A stretch of DNA of 64,000 nucleotides, taken from assembly GCF_040954645.1 (NCBI RefSeq), contig NC_092804.1, positions 150,483,108-150,547,107 of the forward strand, read 5' to 3'. The stretch is from Diabrotica undecimpunctata (Eukaryota; Arthropoda; Insecta; Coleoptera; Chrysomelidae). A program made the position numbers and the translations under genes. The notes below the pieces were generated by a model. That model had not been told where the DNA came from. It saw only the letters and a list, made by a program, of their open reading frames with translations, and did no database searches. Of the stretch, positions 10,153-20,822 are shown one piece after another (within the stretch, counting starts at the first letter, position 1; every line of letters begins with the position of its first letter).

Positions 10153-11941
10153 ATGATGACAAAAGCAGATATCATCTGCCTTTAAGAAACCAATTTCAAA
10201 TAAACTCATAGACGTGATCTTAAAAATTTTGAAGGTTACCATTTCCTTCGGACTACGTGTCTAATGATTTATTTTCTATACCATAGATCCTAACTACCAA
10301 TTTAGAGGCCATAGCAATAACTGTCTGGTGTCCCGACCAAATAACCATATGCAGTACATATATTCCACCTAATTACAACTTAATTACTATTTAAATGAGA
10401 ATAAGCCACAATTAAAGGTTAAATTACGTTTAATTGTGGCTTATTCCCATTGAAATAGTAATTACTTTAAAATGCCATAAGAAAATAGCGTCAGAATCAT
10501 TACAACTTAACAGAAACCGAGTTTTTTTCTTGAAAGACATTCAGTTGTTGAACAGAATATGACCCCTTGTTTTCCATGTACTTTACCTTTAACTTATAAC
10601 TTATTGATACAACTGTTGAATTATTTAGTCATAGGTTTTAAGCTTATAGATTAACTGTAGCAATTAGTAACTTGTGCTTTTTGTAATTATTGTACACAAT
10701 ATTGTTTGTGTTAATGGTCTTTGCAGCCGAGACACATTAATTTAAATAAAAAAAAAAACTTTATATTAGTGATATAGTAGTAAAATAACGGAAGTATTTT
10801 CATCACTTTCCTGGAAAAAGGAAATATTTTTAAAATTATTTATTTATATTTAGATAAATCCTATTTTATAATTAGAGTTAATAAGAAATGAGTAAAATAA
10901 TTTTTAGATTTTTCTTAAATAGCCCTAAGAAATGCTGCATTTTATTTTAAAACGCAGCAAGAAACAACATTTGTTAAAGTTTTATTTGAAGTAAGGATAT
11001 TATTTAGAAAGAATAATTCTAAAACGTTGACTTTGTGACCTACTTCCTTTGCCTCACTGTCCTGCGAGACACTTTAATAAAATGTGAAAGCCATTTATTT
11101 ATTTTATGAACGTGATTCATTATTAGTTTTAGCTTTGGGCTTAGCTTTAGGTGAGTTTTGTTAGGTATTAAATTTATGACCTCTTTTTAGTTGTCAGTAT
11201 AGAAAATGGTAAATATTAAAGGCTTCGGGGGAAATTTAATGTGACACTTTTATGGAAAGTAGGAACATGTAGTTATGATATGATAGTCATCTACGTGAAA
11301 TAATTTATTGCAATAAATATGACATTCATAGATCTAGTCTTATTTGAATTGTGACTGGAGCTACTATACAACTTCTTTGTTGATGTGAAATATTGCATTG
11401 TTTTTGACGTTCATTTACTTTGTAATAACAAAATACTTACACAAAATATTACTCTTGTTTCACAAATATTTATGTTGTTATTTTAAATAATTCAACCCTC
11501 AGTTTTAAAAAAAAGTGTTTTATACTTACCAATTCTAAAAAATACAAACCTTTTATGAAATATTACACTGTTTGTTACACAGTTTACAATTGAAGAGCTT
11601 GGTGCAAAAACCGGCTAAAAACCATTTTTTCCAAAAATTAGATTATCGCTTATTTTGACTCAAAAAAATACTCCGCATCGTTTGCTGCATAAGCCGTCCA
11701 CGTATAATGTATAGTTGGTTGTCTATCCTTACGTGACCCATTCTTGCGCCAAGCGGCTTGTAATTTTATTGAGAAAATCGATCCTACGGATCGCAAAAAG
11801 TGTCTAGGTGCTACCATAGTATAAAAAGAAACTTTGTGGTTAAACTGTGGTGCTACACATGACCGGTTTTTGCCCCCAACAGGTAGTGAGAGCTAACCCT
11901 ACTTTTGTGTGGTATTGATACGAATATTAAACTTGTTAAAG
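10153..11941. other. Intergenic with a foldback repeat; no gene
   Basis: AT-rich. Apart from the foldback repeat at 10381-10464, I note an imperfect inverted pair built on GCAAAAACCGG at about 11604-11614 and 11862-11872, which could be the ends of a ~270-bp MITE or part of a promoter-proximal element for the exons at 11942. No long frames. Confidence 0.45.
10381..10464. repeat. Foldback repeat, copy 1 (MITE-like)
   Basis: Arms of about 37 bp (containing GGAATAAGCCACAATTAAA, with two mismatches between the arms) face each other across about 10 bp. A second copy lies at 39050-39143 in the opposite relative orientation. The similarity extends about 35 bp beyond the 3' arm (ACTTTAAAATGCCA..), so the hairpin is one end of a longer repeat unit. 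Confidence 0.8.
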
Positions 11942-12236
11942 ATGAGTAGTTTTGAGAGTGTTTCTGAGAGCGAAAGTGATAATTTTGGTGATAATAGTGA
12001 TAATGATTCTGATTATGTATTCAAAAGTAATACTGGCCGAAATAATACAGGGGGTAAGTTATTGGTTCTTTTTAGAATTTAGTTATTTATCCAAGGTTGT
12101 TTAATGGATTTTACAGAAGTAGAACCAGCTACTAGTTGTTTAGGAATCACAAGCAACAGACGTGAGTTCCAAAACAAGCATATAACTACAGAAAGCGATT
12201 CCACCAGCGACTCCTTTAGCAGCGAAAATAATGAAG
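11942..12236 (+). CDS. Putative two-exon acidic N-terminus of an unidentified gene
   Basis: An ATG at 11942 opens MSSFESVSESESDNF and stays open to a strong donor (GGGGTAAGT) at 12053/12054. After a 63-bp intron ending TTTTACAG, the exon at 12117-12236 continues in frame (both introns phase 1) and ends at another GGTAAG donor. The product is about 77 residues, very rich in Ser, Asp, Glu and Asn. Such acidic starts are common in transposon-derived and nuclear proteins, so it may be the 5' end of another DNA transposon's gene. No downstream exon is found: a LINE fragment begins at 12415. Splice sites and frame agreement are seen; function is unknown. Chance cannot be excluded. Confidence 0.4.
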
Positions 12237-12414
12237 GTAAGAATCATGCCTTTTTTAACCGTTCATAACTTCTAAACGGCTGAATCGAATTTCTTGAATC
12301 AGGACTAACAATAGGTAGATATTTTCCACTTTTCGACTTAATGATAATTTTAAATTAAAAAAACTAAAAAAAGCCTAGACGATATGGCTAAAAGAGGCTC
12401 TTTTTGATTTAAAT

Positions 12415-13539
12415 GTGTTAACGCAACGATGCAGAGACATGAATGTAGATGTATATGCGTGTTTTATTGACTATCGAAAAGCATTTGACTGCGTTAACCA
12501 TCAAAAGATTATCAAAATTCTGAGAACAACTGAAGTTGACGAACAAGACTTGCCAATTATCTCAGAACTATACTGGCACCAAACGGCAACAATTGAAATA
12601 GAGCACACAACATTCTAAGATATACAAATCCGTAGAGAAGTGAGACAGGGTAGCGTCTTATCCCCGCTACTGTTTAATTTATATTTGCAGTCTATATTAA
12701 AAGAGGCATTAAACGAGGTCCAAGGCGGAATTAAGATTAACGGAACCAGCATAAACAACATCAGATATGCTGATGATACCGTCTTAGTAGTAAGCAACGC
12801 ACAAGAACTACAAAATATAATAAATGCGGTAGTTCACCACAGCGAAATGTTTGGTTTACATCTAAACGTTTCCAAAACTAAAACTTTAGTATTTTCAAAG
12901 ACACCAATAAATGTACATGTGTATGCCAAGGATCAAATAATAGAACAGGTAAATTCCATAAAATATTTGGGAGTAAATATCAATAGTCAGTGTAATTCAA
13001 AAGAAGATATCCTGTCAAGAATCGAACAATCAAGGAAAGCATTCATGAGCATGAAAACATTTTTTACAAGATCAGACATTAGTCTGCAGCTTAGAATCCG
13101 AATGATCAGATGTTACGTTTTTTCTGTCTTATTGTATAGCTGTGAAAGTTGGACAATGGACTCTGAAATAGAAAAAATAATGGATGCCTTTGAGATGTAT
13201 ATATACAGACGAATGCTGAGAATTCCATGGGTGTAAAGAGTTACTAATGTTGAGGTACTTCATCGCATGTGTAAACAAAAAGAATTGCTAAGAATAATCA
13301 AAGAGAAAAAAATGCAATACTTGGGTCATGTATTGAGAGGCGAACAATACGAATTACTTCAAGTTATACTGGAAGGAAAAGTACAGGGCAAAAGATCAGT
13401 AGGAAGACGCCAGAACTCGTGGCTGAAAGACCTGAGGAGATGATTCGACCGCTCATCCGCAGAAATCTTTCGCGCAGCAGATTCCAAAACTACAATTGCC
13501 ATTTGGATCGCCAACTTTCGAAACGAGACGGCGCCGTGA
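12415..13539 (+). pseudogene. LINE reverse transcriptase, 3' part (family C)
   Basis: One frame runs through, with TAA at 12616-12618, TAA at 13234-13236 and TGA at 13441-13443 as lesions, and a natural-looking stop at 13537-13539. RT motifs in order: FIDYRKAFDCVNH (first catalytic D), REVRQGSVLSPLLFNLYLQS, IRYADDTVLVV (catalytic YADD), SIKYLGVNI. The C-terminal region YLGHVLRG..GKRSVGRRQNSWLKDLRR follows. The copy is 5'-truncated and lacks the endonuclease and fingers. A short AAGAAGAAGG tail follows. It shares its C-terminal layout with minus-strand copies at 20823-21965 and 62255-63045. Confidence 0.8.
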
Positions 13540-13922
13540 AAAGAAGAAGGGACAGGTTAGTAAATTGGATGGTATACAGCAGACTAGCGCTGTACTAATT
13601 AGTCGTCTTTTGCGATAAGTAGGAAAAGCTTGTTAAGGTATAGAATACTTGAACGTCAAGCCTATATAAGGAAAAACAGTAGCGAACCTAATTAGAACTA
13701 ATTATAATAACGTAAGTAAGTCTTGTTTTTCTTTAATTTTTTCCACAAAGAGTTTTGTTTGTGTTTACTTGTATGTATTTGTTGAGTATAGTTGCAGTCT
13801 GCTGTGTTTTATGTGGAACAGAGCTTTCATATACTGGTATTTTTATTTATACTAATTAAAATATTGAACTATGTATAAGCGATATCATAATATAATATAT
13901 AAGTGATATCAGTCCTCAATGG
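13540..13922. other. Intergenic, no gene recognised
   Basis: AT-rich spacer between the LINE fragment and the hAT target duplication. No features seen. Confidence 0.4.
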
Positions 13923-14504
13923 ATTATAAATAGACTTCGGCAAATATGCATATTGCATATTTTGCATATTGTGCATATTTTATGCAAATATTTCATATTT
14001 TGGCATATTTGTATAAAAGTTTGCATAAAGTGCATAAAAGTTCAGATTTTTATACTGTATTTGAAAATTTTTAAACATACCAATTTATTTCAATTCTTGT
14101 ATAAAATTTTGTAGTAATTTTAATCAAGAAATGATCTAAGTACGTAATCTCTACAGGTACAAAACATTTAAAATTTCAAAGAAGATCAATTTAAGTAGCC
14201 CTCAACATTCTTAGAAAGTCTCGGTCACTGAGGCATTCAGTTATTGGATAATCGCTAAGGGTTCGCTCATTTGCATTTTATGATCTAATCCCCAAATCTA
14301 TCTACAATTTATTGTATCTTAACAGCAGGTAAACGGCTAATAGTTTTGTTCCTAATTTAGGGATTTTCCAAAATCTCCCAGTTTATTGAATTAGGTACCT
14401 AAACATTTCTAATTTGATGCTCAGATTTGTAAATCATTTTTGTTTTGATATTCAAAGCGTAAACACTCGTTGTGCGTAACAAAAAGGAAGATTGTGATTT
14501 TATA

Positions 14505-16594
14505 ATGCCTAAAACAACCAGTGCTTCAACTTGGATTAAACCTTATAAAGAGCTGTCTATGGATATGGGAAAAATCTACTGTTCAGTCTGTGGCAAAATT
14601 GTAAGTATCTAATATTTTCTATTAAATATCTAATATTTCATACATACAGGGTGTTTCCAAATGACACTTACAACGTTTGACTCTAGATACTTCTCGAAAA
14701 ATTGAACAAAACGATATAGTTAATGAGGGGTCAAACTTATTTACTTTTCGAGATACAGGGTGTTAAAATTAAAAAAAAATTAAATTCTTTTAGTTAATAA
14801 CAACAATAACTTTAAAACCAATAAACGTATTTACTTGAAATTTAGTACTCGTAGGTTATTTTTAAATGAAAAATAGCTTCCTTTAGTGAGAAAAAATTGT
14901 CCATGGTACAATACAATGGTGTGTATTTAGAAAAAATTTTCACCTTTACTTTTTTTTATGAAGTCAGCTATTCTAAAACACAATTATTTTTCTTGTAATT
15001 GAATTAACAAAAAAAAAACTTTTGTTGAATTTTAAAATAAGTTATATGATGTACTAATGGTTAGTAACAAAAACTAATTTGTGGATTAATACTGCATTTA
15101 AAACACTTAGCGAGTGTTTTATTTTCCACACCAGTTATTTGATTAACCAAAAACACCTTGTATATTTTTATATTTTAAAGGTTGGGTTAAAATAAAGGTT
15201 TTTATTTTTATTTATAGATAGCATGTGAGAAGAAATTTCAGATAGACCAACATGTGAGAACTGCGTCACACATTGCAAAAAAAGGAAAAATAGGAGGAAA
15301 ACATCAAACTTCAATGGCTAAATGTTTCCAATCTACTTCAAAAAAATTAGATGAGCAAGAAACTTTTAATAAAGACTTGTGTCGCGCATTAGTGTCTGCA
15401 AACATACCGCTTTCAAAATTAGCAAATGTAAATTTTAGTTCGTTTCTAAAAAAATATTGCAAACTTAATGTTCCAAGTGATCGGTCTCTAAGAAGAAATA
15501 ATGTGAACGGGCTATACTCGTCGGTGTTAATTAATATTAAGGAAGAAATTGCAGATAATTATTTTTACATATCTGTAGACGAAACCACTGATTCCTCAGG
15601 AAAGTATATTGCTCATTTATTGATTGGTGTTCTTAAAGAAGATACCTTACCAAAATCTCATCTTATTTCATGCCAGCAACTTGAGAAAACAAATGCTTTA
15701 ACAATTTCGCGTTTTATACAAGAAACATTAGCAACTTTTTTTCTTCCGACAACTATTCCTTTTAATAAATTACTGCTTATTTTATCGGATGCTGCTCCTT
15801 ATATGGTGAAAGCAGGACAAAATTTAAAAATATTTTTCCCAGATTTAATACATGTTACTTGTGTAGCGCATGGATTAAACAGAGTTGCAGAGGAAATACG
15901 AAAAAAGTTTCCTCTTGTAAATACCATGATATCCAGTGTCAAAAAAGTATTTCTTAAATCTCCTATAAGAATTCAACTTTATAAAGAAATGCTACCTAAC
16001 ATTCCTCTTTCACCACAACCTATTTTAACGCGATGGGGAACATGGTTAGAAGCAGCTAATTTTTATGCAGATCATTTTGTTAAAATAAAGAACATAATTG
16101 ATACGTTAACAGACGAAAGTTCCCAATCTCTTTTGGATTCTAAACAAACTTTTCAGAGTAACTTGCTTCAACAAGAACTTTCATTTATAAAATCAAATTT
16201 TAGTTTTGTTCAAAAAACAATTACTCAGTTAGAATCACCAAAACTGTCATTGTTCGAAAGTACAGCATTAATAAAAGAATTTGCGTCATGTTGTCGGAAC
16301 GTTAGAGGTAATATTGGAAAAGATATTTTAAAAAAATTTAGAGCTACTATGGAAAAAAATAAAGGTTACCATATTCTTTCTGAAGTAGTCAGTGTTCTAG
16401 CTGGAAATATTTCGGAAACAATTAATTTAGAACCAAATGTTTTGGTTAGTTTGAAAAATGCTCCCGTTACATCAGTTGATGTTGAACGAAGTTTTTCCAT
16501 ATATAAATATATGTACTCAGACAGAAGCCACAAGTTTTTGTTAGAAAATTTTGAACACCACTTGGTCATTTATTGTTACCATAATTCTAAATAA
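14505..16594 (+). CDS. hAT transposase, BED-like zinc finger plus hAT core, two exons, apparently intact
   Basis: Exon 1 is 14505-14600 (MPKTTSASTWIKPYKE..), with donor GTAAGT at 14601. Exon 2 is 15218-16594 after TTTATAG, in phase 0, giving about 490 residues. The splice rebuilds a zinc finger, CSVCGKI joined to IACEKKFQIDQHVRTASH (C-x2-C..H-x5-H), similar to BED/CGGBP1-like DNA-binding fingers. The core has ISVDETTDSSGKY (first catalytic D), LLILSDAAPYMVKAG (second D), VTCVAHGLNR (CxxH), ILTRWGTWLEA (conserved W) and near the C-terminus SVDVERSFSIYKYMYSDR (glutamate and dimerisation region). No stop or frameshift is seen. The intron is long only because of the nested MITE. Likely acts in the nucleus on the element's TGCATATT-rich ends. 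Confidence 0.88.
14647..15160. mobile_element. 514-bp MITE nested in the hAT intron (mariner-type ends)
   Basis: Starts CAGGGTGTTT and ends AAACACCTTG, each flanked by TA, as for Tc1/mariner insertions. It has no coding capacity. The outer 10 bases match those of the mariner-like element at 50628-52647, so it may be mobilised by a related transposase. It lies wholly inside the intron 14601-15217 and leaves the splice sites intact. Confidence 0.6.
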
Positions 16595-16858
16595 GTTTAT
16601 TCATACTTAAAAATGATGTAGTTACTTAAAATAAATGTAAATCTTAATGAATAGTAGGAAATATTTAGTTATGTACACTTTTTTTTTAAATAAAATTGTT
16701 ACTATTTTACGATTTTTTTATTTATTTGTATGCATATTTTGTAAACTATTTGCATATTTTCGGGTAAACACGTGCATATTTATGCGCATATTTTCTACAT
16801 TTTTATTTGCATATTTTCTACATTTTTATTTGCATATTTGCCGAAGTCTAATTATAAA

Positions 16859-17659
16859 TCAAATCAAATATCTGAAAAGTTATCAGTCAGAAATTGATTT
16901 TCTAACTCTTCGTCTACGTATCAATGTTTCCATTACACTTTCTTATAAATTACTATAGAATGGACAAAATTACTTTATTGTGTTACTACTTTATGCTTGA
17001 AATTATGAACACCAACATGATTTCCATTTTTTAGTTGAGAAAATTTAGTCTGTTACGAAGAGCAATTTTAATATTCTATTAGAAGTGCTAAAAATCGTGC
17101 TATATTTTATATAGTGCGGTATATACATGTATGGCGTATCCTAGTAAATATACCTCGACTTTAAGAAGTTTACCGTGCGTCCTGAGATTAAACTTCGAAA
17201 TATTAAAAGCATAAAACTTTAAAAGGGCTTTTAATAGTTTTCTCGTGTAGTAGAGTGCTTAATCCAGTTATTGGAATTTGCTTTCTGCCCGCTATTAGTA
17301 TTCTATTAGTATGTTTAAAAGGAATTATATTTTTCTGCAAGAAATAACCAAATACTTTGAGTATTGCATAATTATCAATAGTTACTCTTACACAAAGTCT
17401 ACTAAAAAAGCATATAGAATCCTTTTACTATTTTTATTGGGAATGAGCCATAATTTTACCTTAAAATACGTATATTTTGACGTTTTAATTTCCACTTCGG
17501 AAAATAATAAAAAAGAGCTTTAGAAAAAGTAGCTACAAAAAAATACTAAGTATTTATATTAATCTTATTTCTATTTTTAATTAAACTACTGTCATTATTA
17601 AAAAGCTTACAGTGAAGTAAATCTTCATTGATCTGAGTAGATCAATCTGCATTTTCGCC
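16859..17659. other. Intergenic, no gene recognised
   Basis: AT-rich flank right of the hAT element. The 70-codon frame at 17311-17523 shows nothing recognisable. Confidence 0.4.
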
Positions 17660-17960
17660 GTTAGTAATTCTTCTCCGTCACAGGTTGGTGTGTATTCTGT
17701 CTCGATTTGTAATTGAACTCCAATCCTTTCTGTCTCTCTGAATTAATTCTTCTGTCACTCTTCCTTGTACATTTCCAAACCGTTTTAATCTTTAGACCTT
17801 TATGTGTTAAATAATTTCTTCCCGGTTCATCTGACTTCTAGTTTCGCTATTAAGTAGCCTTCTAAATTCTCTGTCTTCTGTTTTCTTACTTCTCAGAAGT
17901 AAAGGTCGTGACTGGTCTAATTGCAGTTTTGTATATCATAATTTTGTTTTTTTTATCGTT
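17660..17960 (-). pseudogene. LINE C-terminal scrap, heavily decayed
   Basis: On the minus strand, MIYKTAIRPVTTF (near 17945-17905) is the post-RT motif seen in several LINEs here (compare IYKTLIRPIACYG at 30440-32348). The next ~85 codons, with stops and shifts, loosely follow the RLRRFGHVQR-type region (RLKRFGNVQGRVTEELIQR). No intact frame. Possibly the same family as 53560-54640. The call rests on short motifs. Confidence 0.45.
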
Positions 17961-18464
17961 ATTTCTATTCCTTAGTAATTTTTGATATTTGCTTAATATT
18001 TTGTTGATACGATCTCATCAGATTGCTTGGATGTGCTTGGTTGTGGTTTGATATTTTGGATGTTCTGTTGATTTTCATAATTATAACTTCTTTTTCTTGT
18101 CTAAACATACAGAGAACTAGCATTATTGTCGGCTGCAAAGAAGGCATAGTCAGAAAGAGTATTGGGATCAAAATATCTGTAGCTTTAAATCCGTTGATAG
18201 AGTTTTTAAAGGTAGTAGATTTTAACCAGTAGAATTTTATTAAACTGATAGCGGGTGATACACCGTACAGGATGTTCTTTTATCCAAAGTTGGCAGGCAT
18301 CATAGACGATATTTTTCACAGACTTAACTACAAACCTGAATATTTAAACCTAACTTAAATGACAAGCGTGGCCGTCTAATATTAATAGAACTTTGCCTTC
18401 AGGTTTCCTTAAAAGAAAACGATTTAGACACTTCATAAAAATAATGTTATTTACATATTTACAT
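17961..18464. other. Intergenic, possibly further LINE decay
   Basis: The stretch 17965-18230 may continue the minus-strand LINE remnant upstream (a reading like DYAFFAADN could be a decayed catalytic box), but I cannot support this. Nothing else seen. Confidence 0.3.
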
Positions 18465-20189
18465 AGCAGAAGAGCATAAGTATCTAGGCATGATCCTAGA
18501 TAAAAAAGTCTTGTGGTCCAGCCATATAAAGTAAGTAAAACAAAAGTACGAGCGTGGAATTAATCTTCTGCGTTTCGTTTTTCCGTAATTCGTTCCGTAA
18601 TTCATTCTGAATTACGGTTGTATTCTTTACGGTTCAACATGCAAAACAAATCTATTAACTCTTGATAGAATACAATTTAAATCAATAAAAATTTGTCTAG
18701 GAGCTATGATGTCTTCACCAAACCAAGCAGTTCTAGCAGAAGCACAGGAACCACCTTTACACATACGTAGGCAAATGTTACCCAACAAACGTCTAATAAC
18801 ATACAGATTGTTTAATATAACCATGATTCACAAAATAGGTTTACTTTTGACAGAAAATTTAACAAATTCTTATTGAAGAATAAAAAATTCTCCTCCTCTT
18901 GCAGAATCTTTTATCAATACGAATTCATTTCAATCTTATATATTACAGCTACCAAAATTTCCTTTTTACATACAAGACTTTAAAGTTCTGATAGACAAAC
19001 CAACCATTATAATGCCCTCTTATTCAGACTTGCCAATTTTAACTAATCTGATATTCAAATCCATACTAAGCAAATTAGGGGAAGATTTAACAATAATTTA
19101 TACAGATGGTTCAAAAACTGTTGACAGTACTGGTTTCGCTTTTTTTGTTTCAAACGGCAATTATGTTGAGAAATATCGAATTCCTGAATGTTGTTCTATT
19201 TTTACAGCCGAGGCTGCTGCTATACAGAAAGCACTAACTTGGTATGTTCTGATATAATGGAATAATGGTTCTAATGGAATCTGATATTCAAATCCATACT
19301 AAGCAAATTAGGGGAAGATTTAACAATAATTTATACAGATGGTTCAAAAACGGTTGACAGTACTAGTTTCGCTTTTTTTGTTTCAAACAGCAATTATGTT
19401 GAGAAATATCGAATTCCTGAATGTTGTTCTATTTTTACAGCCGAGGCTCCTGCTATACAGAAAGCACTAAAATTGTGTGTGACTAATTATTGTGAGAACA
19501 TCGTAAAAGTATCAGATTCTCAGGCAGTATTACAAGCTATTCGTAGCCATCTATTGGATAGTTTTCAAAACTCCATTATACTTGATATCAAAAAATTATT
19601 ACATGATCTAAAATTTACAAAAAAAAACAGTTACTTTACTCTGGGTTAAAGGACACAATGGAGTAATTGGTAAGAAATTAGTGGATGGTACGGCAAAAAA
19701 TACATCTGAGATATCCGAAATTACCAATTTTTACTACTTTAAAGATCTTTTTTCTATTATCAGGAGTATTGGCAGGGAAAGATGGATGTCAAAATATAAA
19801 GAGGTTCAGAAGACTTCAAGAAACCATTACTTTTCTATTCATCCATGCTTACCAAAAATATTCCCCATTTTAATTTTAACTATAATAAAGTACATTCTTC
19901 GTTAACAACCTGCTTAAAACTTAACTATGGCCTCTTTCCAGAGCATCTGCATAGGATTGGAATCTATGAAACTCCTTTCTGTCCTTGTGATGGTAAATCT
20001 GTCGGAGATTTGAACCACTTATTTTTCGATTGTCCTAATCATAGGGAACAGACTCGAAGCCTATATTTAGGTTTAATTGATCTCAATATTAGCCTACCAG
20101 TTAACATCAGCAATCTGTTATCTTATTCTGACAAATCTATATATAATATTCTAATCAAGTTTATAAACGATTCTAAAATAAAAATTTAA
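18465..20189 (+). pseudogene. I-like LINE ORF2, C-terminal part with RNase H, decayed
   Basis: Starts in the RT/thumb region (EEHKYLGMILDKKVLWSSHI) with several stops. Then comes a connector (ICLGAMMSSPNQAVL) and an RNase H domain: IIYTDGSKT (first acidic residue), FTAEAAAIQKAL (glutamate) and VSDSQAVLQAI (third acidic residue). A frameshifted WVKGHNGVIG follows at about 19647-19676. The protein ends in a CCHC-like motif, CPCDGKSVGDLNHLFFDCPNH (frame 19845-20189). The RNase H start is duplicated in tandem (19045-19470). LINEs with RNase H belong to I/R1/LOA-type clades; I favour I-like. Multiple stops and shifts make it dead. The ORF1 at 7762-9028 may belong to the same family. Confidence 0.75.
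19045..19470. repeat. Tandem duplication of the RNase H start (2 x 193 bp)
   Basis: Bases 19045-19237 recur at 19278-19470 (offset 233 bp, 40-bp spacer) with only a few substitutions. Both units carry the YTDGSK and FTAEA codons. The duplication is internal to this dead LINE copy and creates the stop that ends the first unit at about 19255. Confidence 0.9.
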
Positions 20190-20822
20190 ACATCCTTATA
20201 ACAATTTTCTGCGGCAAAAAGATTTTTTGTCTAATGCCATCTCTCTCTCACACACACACATACATATTTTGATTTTATTGTCTACACATCACAGGTGTCT
20301 ACACCTCATTGAGGTAATGATGAAAACATTTTTTAAACCTTAGCAGCTAATATAATTTCTTGATGACTATTTTCACTTATTACTTATTAAGTTAAAAACC
20401 TACCCAAGCTTGTTATAAAGTTTATAATCTTCCAAACATTTTTCTAACGATTCGAAATATTTTTTACCTCACCTTGATTCATTGCGTGAACGCGATTATG
20501 TAAAACACCTTTCTATTTCCTTAGTAACAAGTCAATTTCTAAATAACATAATTTTAGCAAACCTACCTCTCTTTGGTTAAAAGAGTATTTGATTCCAAAT
20601 TAATTCACAAAGTGGTAACCTGTAGAGCAAACCTTTTTACGTCTTTTACTTCAAAATGTCATAAGTTATAGATGCATTTCTTATAGAAAAACCATTTTTA
20701 GCAGCTTGAACGACACGAAAAAATTTTTTTAACTCCAATAACCTCGAGATATACAAGGTTTTCTTATGTACTTATTTGGCATTCGAAAAAATACAGAAAA
20801 GGTACCTACCATGGCTCTCCTC
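20190..20822. other. LINE 3' flank and intergenic
   Basis: Includes a short pyrimidine/CA microsatellite (about 20244-20266: TCTCTC then CACACACA). No genes or TE ends recognised. Confidence 0.4.

Larger units (their letters stand above)
13931..16850 (+). mobile_element. Complete hAT transposon, 2.92 kb, with TIRs and 8-bp target duplication
   Basis: The ends are 20-bp TIRs: TAGACTTCGGCAAATATGCA at 13931-13950 and its reverse complement at 16831-16850. Both are flanked by the same 8-bp sequence, ATTATAAA (13923-13930 and 16851-16858), as expected for hAT insertion. Just inside each end are many TGCATATT-type repeats (about 13943-14040 and 16725-16835), probably transposase binding sites. One gene on the plus strand fills the middle (14505-16594). 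A 514-bp MITE is nested in that gene's intron. All structural parts of an autonomous element are present. Confidence 0.92.

Noticed and set aside
11604..11872. Possible 270-bp MITE between GCAAAAACCGG and its complement
   Set aside because: Only about 11 bp of inverted match and no target duplication; mentioned in the intergenic entry but not called.
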